DNA of 64,000 bases from Gemmatimonadota bacterium (GTDB lineage: Bacteria; Gemmatimonadota; Gemmatimonadetes; Gemmatimonadales; Gemmatimonadaceae). The position numbers and the translations under genes were made by a program. The DNA lies in NCBI GenBank assembly GCA_026387935.1, contig JAPLKU010000013.1, positions 1-64,000 on the forward strand, given 5' to 3'. Below, one piece after another: positions 17,489-25,347 of this stretch (positions are counted from its first letter, which is position 1; the number at the start of each line of letters is the position of its first letter). Below the pieces are notes generated by a model that saw only the letters and a list, made by a program, of their open reading frames with translations, was not told where the DNA came from and searched no databases.

Positions 17489-18607
17489 TCAAGCCTCGGC
17501 GAACACAGGCGACATCAGCCCCGGTTGCGAGCGGCCATGCGGGTCCTGCTCACCGCGAATGCCGTTCACGATCTCGAGTGCCGTTTGTGTACAGGGCGGT
17601 AGCGCGCGGTCGGACGTTCCGAGCGGCGTCACGCGGTTGCCCCATCGAACGAGCAGGGAACCCCAGGTGAGTCCGCCACCGAACCCGGGCATCAAGAGCA
17701 ATGCGCCGGGCTTCACGCGTCCTTCGTCGAGTGCCTCGACCAGGGCGACGGGCACGGTGGCCGCGCTCATGTTGCCGTATTTCTGCACCGTGAGCATCAC
17801 GCGCTCCATTGGCACACCGGCGTACTTCGCGACGGACTCGATGATGCGCAGGTTGGCTTGGTGCGGCACGACGAGATCAATCTGATCGGCAGTGACGCCA
17901 TTCTCCTGCATCACCCGCGCGGACGCTTCCGCCATCGCCTTCACGGCGCGCTTGAAGATGGCGGGCCCATCGAAATCCCAGAGGGTATCGCCGAGCGAAA
18001 CGCCGCGGCCGGCGTAGCCGCAGCCGATTCCGCGCACCCGCAGCGTGGGACGCGCTTCGGCGTCGCAGCCGAGCACCGTGCCGATAACTCCGGATTCTGT
18101 GTCAGAGGCCTGAAGCACAACCGCAGCAGCGCCATCGCCAAAGAGTACGGCGACGTTGCGATTGGACCAGTCCATGTAGCGCGTGATTAACTCGACGCCG
18201 ATCACGACGGCGTTCTTGACCACGCCGGTGCGAATCATCGAGGTGGCGGTCGCGAGTCCGTAAATGAAGCTCGTGCAGGCCGTGTTGATGTCCATGCTCG
18301 CGGCGCCGGTGGCGCCGAGCCCGACTTGCACGCCGGAAGCGCAATTCGGAACGGCCTCTTCGTTGCTGCAACTGCCGTAGATGATCAGCTCACAGTCGGC
18401 GGCGTCGAGTCCGGCGCAGGCGAGCGCTCGGGCGGCAGCAAGGGTGGAGAGCTCAATCGCCGAGACGTGCGACACGCGGCGTTCTTTCATCCCGGTGCGT
18501 GACACGATCCACTCGTCCGATGTCTCGAGAAAGGTCGAGAGATCGGCGTTAGTCAGGACGGCCGGGGGCATGCAGGCCCCCCAGCCGGTGATGGCGGCGT
18601 AGGTCAA
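17489..18607 (-). CDS. 3-oxoacyl-ACP synthase III (FabH-like)
   Basis: A 372-residue thiolase-fold condensing enzyme. The KAS III triad is present: Cys111 (NTACTSF), His249 (VPHQANLR) and Asn279 (KYGNMSAAT). The C-terminal GFGGGLTWGS is typical. About 40 residues follow the usual end, making it longer than E. coli FabH. It may start fatty acid synthesis or condense a special acyl group; the second is possible because the gene follows a lipoprotein hydrolase by 5 bases. The start is TTG, and no better in-frame start precedes it. Confidence 0.88.
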   Translation of the reverse strand: MTYAAITGWGACMPPAVLTNADLSTFLETSDEWIVSRTGMKERRVSHVSAIELSTLAAARALACAGLDAADCELIIYGSCSNEEAVPNCASGVQVGLGATGAASMDINTACTSFIYGLATATSMIRTGVVKNAVVIGVELITRYMDWSNRNVAVLFGDGAAAVVLQASDTESGVIGTVLGCDAEARPTLRVRGIGCGYAGRGVSLGDTLWDFDGPAIFKRAVKAMAEASARVMQENGVTADQIDLVVPHQANLRIIESVAKYAGVPMERVMLTVQKYGNMSAATVPVALVEALDEGRVKPGALLLMPGFGGGLTWGSLLVRWGNRVTPLGTSDRALPPCTQTALEIVNGIRGEQDPHGRSQPGLMSPVFAEA

Positions 18608-18612
18608 ATTGG

Positions 18613-20604
18613 TCAGGGTTTGATGGGCGCGGCCAGGTAGATGGCGTCCATCGCCGGCGTGATGCCCACGTCGTCGAGGATGATCGTTCCGGCAAAGTTC
18701 CGATCGAAACGGAGCCGGATGGACTTCAACTTGTCGGCCTTGAAATCCGGAGATGCTGCCGAGAAGTCTGCGATCGGCAGGACAAAGGTCTGCGGCACGA
18801 TTTCAAAGATGCTCTTGAATCGTTGTTCGTCGCGGCCGGCGCGCCGGTAGAGGTGCACCTCGAGCGGGCGGCGTACGGCGCCGTAGCGCGAGAGGGGCAT
18901 CCGGGCGACGTGACCATCGGAGTCCACGAACTCAACGGTCAGGTCAATCGGAAGCGTGTCGGCCTCGGGATTTGGCTTCGGCGGCTTTGGCAATTTCTTG
19001 ATCGAGTCGGCAGTCGCCTTTGCACGAGCTGCGACTGCGGCCTTGGACGTGTCGCGTTTGGTGGTGTCACGCGGTCCGGCGCGCGGACCGGGTTTGTCCT
19101 TGAGCGGCGCGATGGAGAGATAGACGGCGCCCTTGTCGGTGATCGCCCAGGCCTTCATGAGCGAATCCGAGAGCGTGAGCGTGTAGCTGGCCGGGCGGCC
19201 CATCTTGGTGGTGTCCGGCCCCGCAATGCGATTGTTCCAGCCAATCCATACGGCGTTATTGCGCTGGTCGTCGGTGCCCTGGCCGCGGAACGGGATCACA
19301 TTCTCGCGCCAGGTGCCAAGACTGTCGCTGTCAATCGTGACGCCACGCGCGCCAGTCGTGAGGTCCACATCGCCCTCATACTCGGCCACCGCGTGATAGC
19401 CACTCTCCTGAAACCGCGTGGTATAGAGCGTCTTGGGAAACCAGTGACCGGCAGTGCGATGGTCGCGGAACATCGGCAGGTATTCACTCTTTCCATGGAG
19501 CGTGGCTTCAAGGAAGGCCGAAATCACGAGCTTGCCTTCTGTGCGCTGATCTTCAATGGGCACCAGTGTGCGCAGGTCGAGCGAGCGGCCGCTGCGCGGC
19601 CCGTTGTCCTTGTTCTGCCACACGGTATTCCACTGGCCATGGTTGGCGCGGTACATGAACACCATCGCCTTGAAGTGCGTCTGGTTGTCCGTGAACTTCA
19701 GCCGCTCGTACTGGCGCATGCCCACCGCGGTGGACACGTCGCCGTCGTGCGAGCCATGGAGCAGGAGATAGTTCACGTTTTCCAGCGGCGTGTACTGCGA
19801 CGCCGGCATGTACTGGGCGTCCACCGGCGCAATCGCGACGACGCTCTTGATCGCGAAGTTGAAGTTGAACTTCTGTTTCGCGTCGTCCGGGTAGTACTTG
19901 AGCTTGTTGAACGCCGCCGCAACTGCGGCCGCTTCACCGCCGCGCGAGTGGCCCATGACGGCGATCTTCGTCATGTCTACCTTCTTCGACATGGGGCCGG
20001 CACTGGAATCGTTCCACTTCTTCCACGATTCCAGGTGCTTCAGCATCATCCATGCGCGGCCATCGTTTTCGCCGCGCAGCGCACCGTTGATCCAGTTTTC
20101 ATCGAGCGACGCGAGAATGAATCCGCGCGAGGCGAGCAATTCGCCGAGGTAGTCGTAGCCCGGGTCGGAGTAGTCTTCGGCCGTGTGGTTGCCATGCACG
20201 ACGAGCACGAGCGGGAAGGGGCCCGGGCCTTCGGGATACCAGACGCGGCCGTTGACCGGGGCGGCCTTGAGGTCGAAGCCCCAGAAGTCCTTCCGGTCCG
20301 CGGCCTGCGCGGGCGCGATGCTCGCGTACGGCGACACGTCAACGGATCGCGTCTTGTAGGCGACCGAGTCCTTGAACTCCGAACGGTTCTTGTCCGTGCC
20401 GGACCCGTAGTACATCCGAAGGACCTTGAAGCTTCCCGGCTCCGACGGATTCGGGGCCGTGATCGTCTGATAGGCGAGGACGGCTGCTGAATCGTCCTTG
20501 GAGAACTTGAGTTTCTGCGAGCAGGCGCTGGCCACGAGCAGCACGGCCGCGATGGTCGCGCGTTCGGCGTGGCGGCTCATGCGGAGATCCGAAGAGCGTT
20601 TCAT
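18613..20604 (-). CDS. Alpha/beta-hydrolase lipoprotein
   Basis: A 663-residue lipoprotein (lipobox VASAC near residue 27). The alpha/beta-hydrolase core has the oxyanion strand PLVLVVHGNHT and the nucleophile elbow GHSRGGEAA, with an Asp/His segment near YLLLHGSHDGD. A second, beta-rich C-terminal half of about 300 residues resembles a carbohydrate- or surface-binding region. The substrate is unknown. The ATG at 20604 overlaps the upstream stop (TAATG), which supports that start and coupling to the outer-membrane protein gene. Confidence 0.8.
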   Translation of the reverse strand: MKRSSDLRMSRHAERATIAAVLLVASACSQKLKFSKDDSAAVLAYQTITAPNPSEPGSFKVLRMYYGSGTDKNRSEFKDSVAYKTRSVDVSPYASIAPAQAADRKDFWGFDLKAAPVNGRVWYPEGPGPFPLVLVVHGNHTAEDYSDPGYDYLGELLASRGFILASLDENWINGALRGENDGRAWMMLKHLESWKKWNDSSAGPMSKKVDMTKIAVMGHSRGGEAAAVAAAFNKLKYYPDDAKQKFNFNFAIKSVVAIAPVDAQYMPASQYTPLENVNYLLLHGSHDGDVSTAVGMRQYERLKFTDNQTHFKAMVFMYRANHGQWNTVWQNKDNGPRSGRSLDLRTLVPIEDQRTEGKLVISAFLEATLHGKSEYLPMFRDHRTAGHWFPKTLYTTRFQESGYHAVAEYEGDVDLTTGARGVTIDSDSLGTWRENVIPFRGQGTDDQRNNAVWIGWNNRIAGPDTTKMGRPASYTLTLSDSLMKAWAITDKGAVYLSIAPLKDKPGPRAGPRDTTKRDTSKAAVAARAKATADSIKKLPKPPKPNPEADTLPIDLTVEFVDSDGHVARMPLSRYGAVRRPLEVHLYRRAGRDEQRFKSIFEIVPQTFVLPIADFSAASPDFKADKLKSIRLRFDRNFAGTIILDDVGITPAMDAIYLAAPIKP

Positions 20605-21536
20605 TAGCGCCACCGCACAGTCAGTCGGTGGGCCATTTCATTCCCAGTGTAGAACGCGGCGCCGTAGTCGAGCGTGAGCCGGTCGGCAGTAAAGGAGAAT
20701 CCCGCGCCGACGGGTTTTTCGTCCGCCGTTTCGGTGCGCCGGGCACCGGCACGGGCCTCCACGCGGTAGCCGTCAATCCAGCTCCAGCTCATTTCCACTC
20801 CGCCTCCGGGAGCAACCCAGCCATCACGCCGCCCGGTGACCTGCGTGGCGAAGCCGAAGTCGAGCGGACCCCAGCTCTTCTGCGCGGTCCATCCGAGCGC
20901 GAGCTGCGTTGGCACGCTGTAGCGCTTGCCGCGCATCATGTAGGGATGGCCGATGTTCTGTAGCGAGAGGCCGGCCACGCCGGTCCAGAGTGGATGCGAT
21001 GTTCCGAGGTCCGCGAGAAACGCCGAGCCGCGAGACGGTAGCACGAGGAGCGACGAGGTGAATGCTTCGCGCGGCACGATGTCCTCGGCGTACTTGCCGG
21101 AGGCTCCGATGCGAAAGCCTTTCCACACCATTTCGCCGGCGACGAGCGCCACCATGCTGAACTGATCGGCCTCGCCGCTGCCGACGACCGTTGCGGGCGC
21201 GAGCGGGTACTTGATTGCCGCGCGGGGCGCGCTGAAGTCCACGAGCTGGACACCCCAGCCGTAGGTCATCGGTCCCATTGTCGCAGCTGATGCGGCGGAG
21301 AATCCGCGACCATCGTCGCCGAAGGTCGCGATGCTGACGCCGAATCCATTGGTCGCGCTGATCTGCGCCGGGTTCGAAAAGATCGCGTACTCGTCGCGGC
21401 CGGCGACCCAGGCGTTACCGAGGGCTGCGGAGCGGGCGGATGCGGGGAGGAGGAGGGCGAGTGGCCCAGCCGTTTGCCCCCGCGCGGAACTGGGCACGGC
21501 GAGCGCGAGAATGCCAAAAGCTCGTATCAGACGCAT
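20604..21536 (-). CDS. PorV/UPF0164-like outer-membrane protein
   Basis: A 310-residue protein with a signal peptide and the N-terminal signature of PorV/UPF0164 barrel proteins (LLLPASARSAALGNAWVAG, then IFSNPAQISA). Alternating aromatic strands run to a C-terminal LTVRWR. These are FadL-like outer-membrane beta barrels. It is first in a three-gene minus-strand set with the hydrolase lipoprotein and the FabH-like synthase, which suggests surface lipid or ester metabolism. That role is inferred. Confidence 0.75.
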   Translation of the reverse strand: MRLIRAFGILALAVPSSARGQTAGPLALLLPASARSAALGNAWVAGRDEYAIFSNPAQISATNGFGVSIATFGDDGRGFSAASAATMGPMTYGWGVQLVDFSAPRAAIKYPLAPATVVGSGEADQFSMVALVAGEMVWKGFRIGASGKYAEDIVPREAFTSSLLVLPSRGSAFLADLGTSHPLWTGVAGLSLQNIGHPYMMRGKRYSVPTQLALGWTAQKSWGPLDFGFATQVTGRRDGWVAPGGGVEMSWSWIDGYRVEARAGARRTETADEKPVGAGFSFTADRLTLDYGAAFYTGNEMAHRLTVRWR

Positions 21537-21658
21537 CCTTCGAAGTTATGGCCTGAGGGATGGTGCGGAAGGGCGCGTCATCATTCGACACCCGTTGCGC
21601 CGCTCCTCGCGCGACGGGCCCCGACCCGCTGTGCGGACAGCTGTGCACGGACCCGCGC

Positions 21659-22687
21659 CTACTTCGGCTTTGCTGCCCCCGTCGGCCGCGTTTCCCCAAT
21701 CACAAACCCACGCACGCCGTGTGGCTCATACGGAGCTTCGAGTGCAGCGCATTCTTCGGCGGTGAGCTTAAGATCAACCGCCTTGATTGCCGCATCGAGC
21801 TGGTCGAGCTTCGAGGCGCCAACGATCGGCGCCGCGACACCCGGCCGCGAGAGCAGCCACGCCATGGAGACTTCCGCCATCGAAACGCCACGTGCATTTG
21901 CGACCTTCTCCACGGCCTCAACGACGTTCCAGTCCGCCTCGGAATCGTAGAGCGCTTCCGAGTACGCATCCAGCTTCGAACGATCGGTACCGGCGCTCGT
22001 CACTTTGCGGTCTGCCGTGCGTGGACGGGCGAGCATGCCGCGTGCCAGCGGGCTCCAGGGCACCAATCCCACCCCCTCGTGATTGCAGAGCGGAATCATT
22101 TCCCGCTCTTCCTCGCGATAGATGAGGTTGTAGTGGTTCTGCATTGCCATGAAGCGCGCCCAGCCATTGCGCTCACTTGTGGAGAGGGCCTGCGCCATCA
22201 TCCACGCGGGCCCGGAACTCGCGCCGATGTGCAGCACCTTGCCCGACTTCACGAGGTCGTGCAGCGCCTCGAGCGTTTCGTCAATCGGCGTTTCGGGGTC
22301 CCAGCGATGGATGTAGTACACATCTAGGCGGTCCATGCCGAGGCGCTTGAGGCTCGCTTCACAGCCCTGGATGATGTGCTTGCGGCCGAGTCCCTTCATG
22401 TTGGGGCCGGCGCCCATTTCGTAGTAGACCTTGCTGGCCACGACGATCTCGTCGCGCTTGGCAAACTCCTTCAGGGCGCGGCCGGTGACTTCCTCGCTGA
22501 CGCCGATGGAGTAGAAGTCGGCCGTATCGAAAAAGTTGATGCCGGCCTCGACGGCCCGCTTGTAAAAGGGCTTGGCCTTGTCCTCGTCGAGCACCCACGA
22601 GCGCCACTTGGACGAGCCGTAGGTCATGCAACCGAGGGCGATACGCGAGACCATCAAGCCGGAGGTGCCGAGGCGGGTGTATTCCAT
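21659..22687 (-). CDS. Aldo/keto reductase
   Basis: A 342-residue TIM-barrel NAD(P)H oxidoreductase. The catalytic tetrad is visible: Asp in FFDTADFYS, Tyr in the same segment, Lys in VVASKVYY and His in YYIHRWD. The cofactor site AAPIVGASKLDQL is near the end. It is closest to the YajO/YhdN-type reductases; the natural substrate is unknown. It is divergent from the DUF456 gene, with a 56-bp shared promoter region. Confidence 0.93.
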   Translation of the reverse strand: MEYTRLGTSGLMVSRIALGCMTYGSSKWRSWVLDEDKAKPFYKRAVEAGINFFDTADFYSIGVSEEVTGRALKEFAKRDEIVVASKVYYEMGAGPNMKGLGRKHIIQGCEASLKRLGMDRLDVYYIHRWDPETPIDETLEALHDLVKSGKVLHIGASSGPAWMMAQALSTSERNGWARFMAMQNHYNLIYREEEREMIPLCNHEGVGLVPWSPLARGMLARPRTADRKVTSAGTDRSKLDAYSEALYDSEADWNVVEAVEKVANARGVSMAEVSMAWLLSRPGVAAPIVGASKLDQLDAAIKAVDLKLTAEECAALEAPYEPHGVRGFVIGETRPTGAAKPK

Positions 22688-22743
22688 AGAAGAAGGAAAC
22701 TACCTCCATCCGCCACTCGTAGTGTGAACAACCCCCTTCAGGC

Positions 22744-23241
22744 GTGGGATTCGTGATCGCACTCTTCGGCCTCGTACTGCTCCTCGCGCTGCTCTCCATC
22801 CCCTTCGGAGTACCGGGGATCTGGATCATGATTGCGGCCGCACTCGGCATGGTCTGGCTGTCGCCGGTTGGGCACGCGGGGTGGCTGGTGATTGGTGGGT
22901 GCGTGGCCATCGCGTTGGCGTCCGAGATCCTCGATTTCGTGTTCGCCTCGCGCTACACCAAGAAATACGGCGGATCCAACCGCGCGGCGTGGGGTGCGAT
23001 CATCGGCGGCATTGTCGGCGCGGTAGTCGGCGTGCCGATCCCGATCATTGGGCCCATCGTTGGCGCGATTGGCGGCAGCTTCCTCGGCGCGCTCGCCTTT
23101 GAGCTGACGACCGGCGCGCCGGCTGAAGGCGCCGCTCGCGCGGCGACCGGTGCAGCGATTGGCCGGACGCTCGCGACGGCCACCAAAGTAGGAGCTGGTG
23201 TGGTAATCGCCGTGATCCTCCTCGCGGCCGTGGTGTTCTAG
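22744..23241 (+). CDS. DUF456 membrane protein
   Basis: A 165-residue, very hydrophobic protein of the DUF456 family. Three to four transmembrane segments are visible, with the Gly-rich GAIIGGIVGAVVGVPIPIIG typical of the family. The motif EILDFVFASRYTKKYGGSN before it is also characteristic. The start is GTG. The function is unknown. The stop codon lies within the first unit of a 19-bp tandem repeat. Confidence 0.88.
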   Translation: MGFVIALFGLVLLLALLSIPFGVPGIWIMIAAALGMVWLSPVGHAGWLVIGGCVAIALASEILDFVFASRYTKKYGGSNRAAWGAIIGGIVGAVVGVPIPIIGPIVGAIGGSFLGALAFELTTGAPAEGAARAATGAAIGRTLATATKVGAGVVIAVILLAAVVF

Positions 23242-23282
23242 CCGTCTAATGGGGTTCTAGCCGTCTAGTGGTGTTCTAGCCG
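23231..23282. repeat. 19-bp tandem repeat, 2.7 units, covering a stop codon
   Basis: The unit TGGTGTTCTAGCCGTCTAA occurs at 23231, again with two changes at 23250, and partly at 23269. The first unit contains the stop of the DUF456 gene, so the end of that gene has been duplicated. Confidence 0.85.
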
Positions 23283-23304
23283 CGCGCGCGGGCATATTGC
23301 CCAC

Positions 23305-24129
23305 GTGATCACGGTCCATCGCGGTGACAATCTTGACGTGCTCGCGCGACTTCGCGCGGGCACGTTCGATTTTATCTATATCGACCCGCCGTTCAATACC
23401 GGGAAGGAGCAGCGGCGCGCTCGTCTGCTCACGTCACGCGACGACACCGGGAATCGCACCGGCTTTGGCGGAAAGCGCTATTCGACGAAACAGGTCGGGT
23501 CGTCAGGCTACGCCGACAAGTTCGATAACTACCTGGCGTTTCTGGAACCGCGGCTGCTCGAAGCGCGGCGCGTACTGCGCGCGCGGGGCGGTCTCATGGT
23601 GCACCTCGACTATCGCGAAGTGCACTACGTGAAGGTCATGCTCGACGAAATCTTCGGCCGCGAGTCCTTCAAGAACGAAATTATCTGGGCGTATGACTAC
23701 GGCGCACGCACCACCAAGAAGTGGAGCGCCAAGCACGACACGATTCTCTGGTACACGAAGGATCCCGAGCGCTTTACGTACCGTGCCGACGAATCCGACC
23801 GGCTGCCGTACATGGCGCCAGGGCTGGTTACGCCAGAGAAGCGCGCCCGCGGCAAGATGCCGACCGACACCTGGTGGCATACCATCGTGAGCCCAACGGG
23901 GAAGGAGAAGACTGGCTACCCGACGCAGAAGCCGCTGGGGATTCTCGAACGCATCGTGAAAGTGCACACGAAGCCCGGCGACAAGCTGCTCGACTTCTTT
24001 GCCGGGAGCGGCAGCTTCGGTGACGCGGCAGACAAGCATGGCCGCGACGTCGTGCTGGTGGACTCGAATGCCGAAGCGATTCGCGTGATGAAGGCCCGAT
24101 TCAAGGGGCGCGAGGCCCGCTTCGTCTAG
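23305..24129 (+). CDS. Site-specific DNA methyltransferase (orphan, beta-class order)
   Basis: A 274-residue amino-methyltransferase. The catalytic motif DPPF (residues 27-30) comes first and the SAM-binding motif DFFAGSGSFG near residue 231 comes last, the beta-class order for N6-adenine or N4-cytosine enzymes. The middle, including YPTQKPLGILERIV, is typical of Type II/III Mod proteins. No restriction enzyme lies beside it, so it is probably an orphan regulator of gene expression or a leftover of a restriction system. The start is GTG. The target sequence is unknown. Confidence 0.9.
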   Translation: MITVHRGDNLDVLARLRAGTFDFIYIDPPFNTGKEQRRARLLTSRDDTGNRTGFGGKRYSTKQVGSSGYADKFDNYLAFLEPRLLEARRVLRARGGLMVHLDYREVHYVKVMLDEIFGRESFKNEIIWAYDYGARTTKKWSAKHDTILWYTKDPERFTYRADESDRLPYMAPGLVTPEKRARGKMPTDTWWHTIVSPTGKEKTGYPTQKPLGILERIVKVHTKPGDKLLDFFAGSGSFGDAADKHGRDVVLVDSNAEAIRVMKARFKGREARFV

Positions 24130-24171
24130 CGGGCGGTCATCCCGGCTCCGCAGTTCGCGGAGTGAGGCCGT

Positions 24172-25233
24172 CTACTGATACTGAATGTAGATCGGCCGCG
24201 GCCAGAGACGGAGAATCTCGGCGATCGTCGTGCGCGGATTGTCGTTGCGCGGCTTGAAGAACTGCTTCCATCCCACGAACTGCACCGGCTCTGACTTGAT
24301 GTAGTTGTGGAACGTGCCCTTCTTCAGCTCCGGCGGCCCGAATCCGTCCATGTCGATGACCACCTGCACGCGCGGATCCAGCTTGATGTTCTTGTAGTTG
24401 GTGAGCCCGGCTTTCGTGAACCGGTGGATCACGAGAATCTTGGGCGGCACCTTGTTCTTCGTCACGAGATCGGCGAGGAACTCGGTTGCGAAGTTGATGT
24501 CCGCGGCGTCGTACGTGCCAATCTTCTTTCCCGGCAGGCCACCGTTCTTCATGGAGAACTCGGGATCCACGCCGAGGTGAAAGTTCGGGCGCGACAGAAA
24601 TCCGGCGAGGCGCGGCAGCTCTTCACGCAGAGTCGAGAGCCCCACCTGCAGGTCGAGGAACACGAGTGCGTCGCGGCGCTTCGCGAGCGCAGCCACCTTC
24701 TCGATCGTCGCCGAATCCATGCGCGCGCGATACTTGCCGTCCTTGCCGGCACTGGCCTGTGCCACCACCGCAATGAAATGCAGCGCGGGCTGTACCGGCG
24801 TACCCGGGTCGGCTTTCTGCCACGCCGAAACCTCTTCGTCGAGGCGGCGCAGCATTTCGTCTGGCTGGTACTCGCCGAGCACGCCCATGCGCGTGTTGAG
24901 AATGTTGCCGTAGAAGGCAATCACCCGTTTCGCAGGGAGAATCGCGCCGGGCAGCGCGTCCGGGCCCTTCACGGGCCACATCGCGTCGAGAATCGAATCT
25001 CGAAGCGCCTGGCCGGTCAGTCCTTTGGGCGGTGCAGGCGCCTTCTTCGTCGTGTCGCGCGGTGCTTTGTTTCGCGCGGCTTTGGTCGACTTTGTCTGGG
25101 TTGCAGCCGCGCGCACCGTTGAATCGAGCGCGGCTTTCTTTTTCGGCGCGGTGTCGGTCTGGGCGAAGACTGACGTGCTGGCCGCGCCGATGAGCGCGGC
25201 GGCAAGGAATGTGCGGGCAGTGTTGGGGATCAT
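24172..25233 (-). CDS. Exported protein of unknown function, possible TIM-barrel
   Basis: A 353-residue protein with signal peptide MIPNTARTFLAAALIGAAST and a Lys/Ala/Thr-rich linker. A folded domain then has regular alternating strands and helices (RVIAFYGNILNTRMGVLG, ALHFIAVVAQAS, LVFLDLQVG, KILVIHRFTKAG, VQVVIDMDGFG). The pattern, with acidic residues after strands, suggests a TIM-barrel hydrolase-like fold, but no named family is recognised. The ATG at 25233 is chosen for the signal peptide; an upstream in-frame start is unlikely. Confidence 0.7.
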   Translation of the reverse strand: MIPNTARTFLAAALIGAASTSVFAQTDTAPKKKAALDSTVRAAATQTKSTKAARNKAPRDTTKKAPAPPKGLTGQALRDSILDAMWPVKGPDALPGAILPAKRVIAFYGNILNTRMGVLGEYQPDEMLRRLDEEVSAWQKADPGTPVQPALHFIAVVAQASAGKDGKYRARMDSATIEKVAALAKRRDALVFLDLQVGLSTLREELPRLAGFLSRPNFHLGVDPEFSMKNGGLPGKKIGTYDAADINFATEFLADLVTKNKVPPKILVIHRFTKAGLTNYKNIKLDPRVQVVIDMDGFGPPELKKGTFHNYIKSEPVQFVGWKQFFKPRNDNPRTTIAEILRLWPRPIYIQYQ

Positions 25234-25267
25234 CTCGCGGCGAAAACTAGTCGCCTGCGCGGCTGTT

Positions 25268-25343
25268 GTTGCAGTTCCCACCTATTTGCTGTCGCACTCT
25301 CCGCGCCTCTCCGCTGCGGTTGTCAGCGGAGAGTCCCGGTTTC
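25268..25343 (-). repeat. Half copy of the structured dispersed repeat
   Basis: Read on the plus strand this begins GTTGCAGTTCCCA and contains TATTTGCTG, CTCTCCGCG and TGTCAGCGGA in the same order and spacing as the reverse complement of 49287-49363. It includes a perfect 9-bp hairpin, CTCTCCGCT (25307-25315) with AGCGGAGAG (25325-25333). It lies between two minus-strand genes. The other half of the element is absent. Confidence 0.75.
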
Positions 25344-25347
25344 ACCC

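Noticed and set aside
18823-20490. A 555-codon plus-strand frame
   Set aside because: Antisense to the alpha/beta-hydrolase lipoprotein with its GHSRGG motif; no recognisable domain in the shadow.
23305-24129. Complete restriction-modification system
   Set aside because: No nuclease, specificity subunit or helicase gene lies on either side; the neighbours are a DUF456 protein and an exported protein.
24146-24162. Terminator between the convergent methyltransferase and exported-protein genes
   Set aside because: The hairpin CTCCGC/GCGGAG is only 6 bp and has no T run on either side, so it is too weak to list as a feature.
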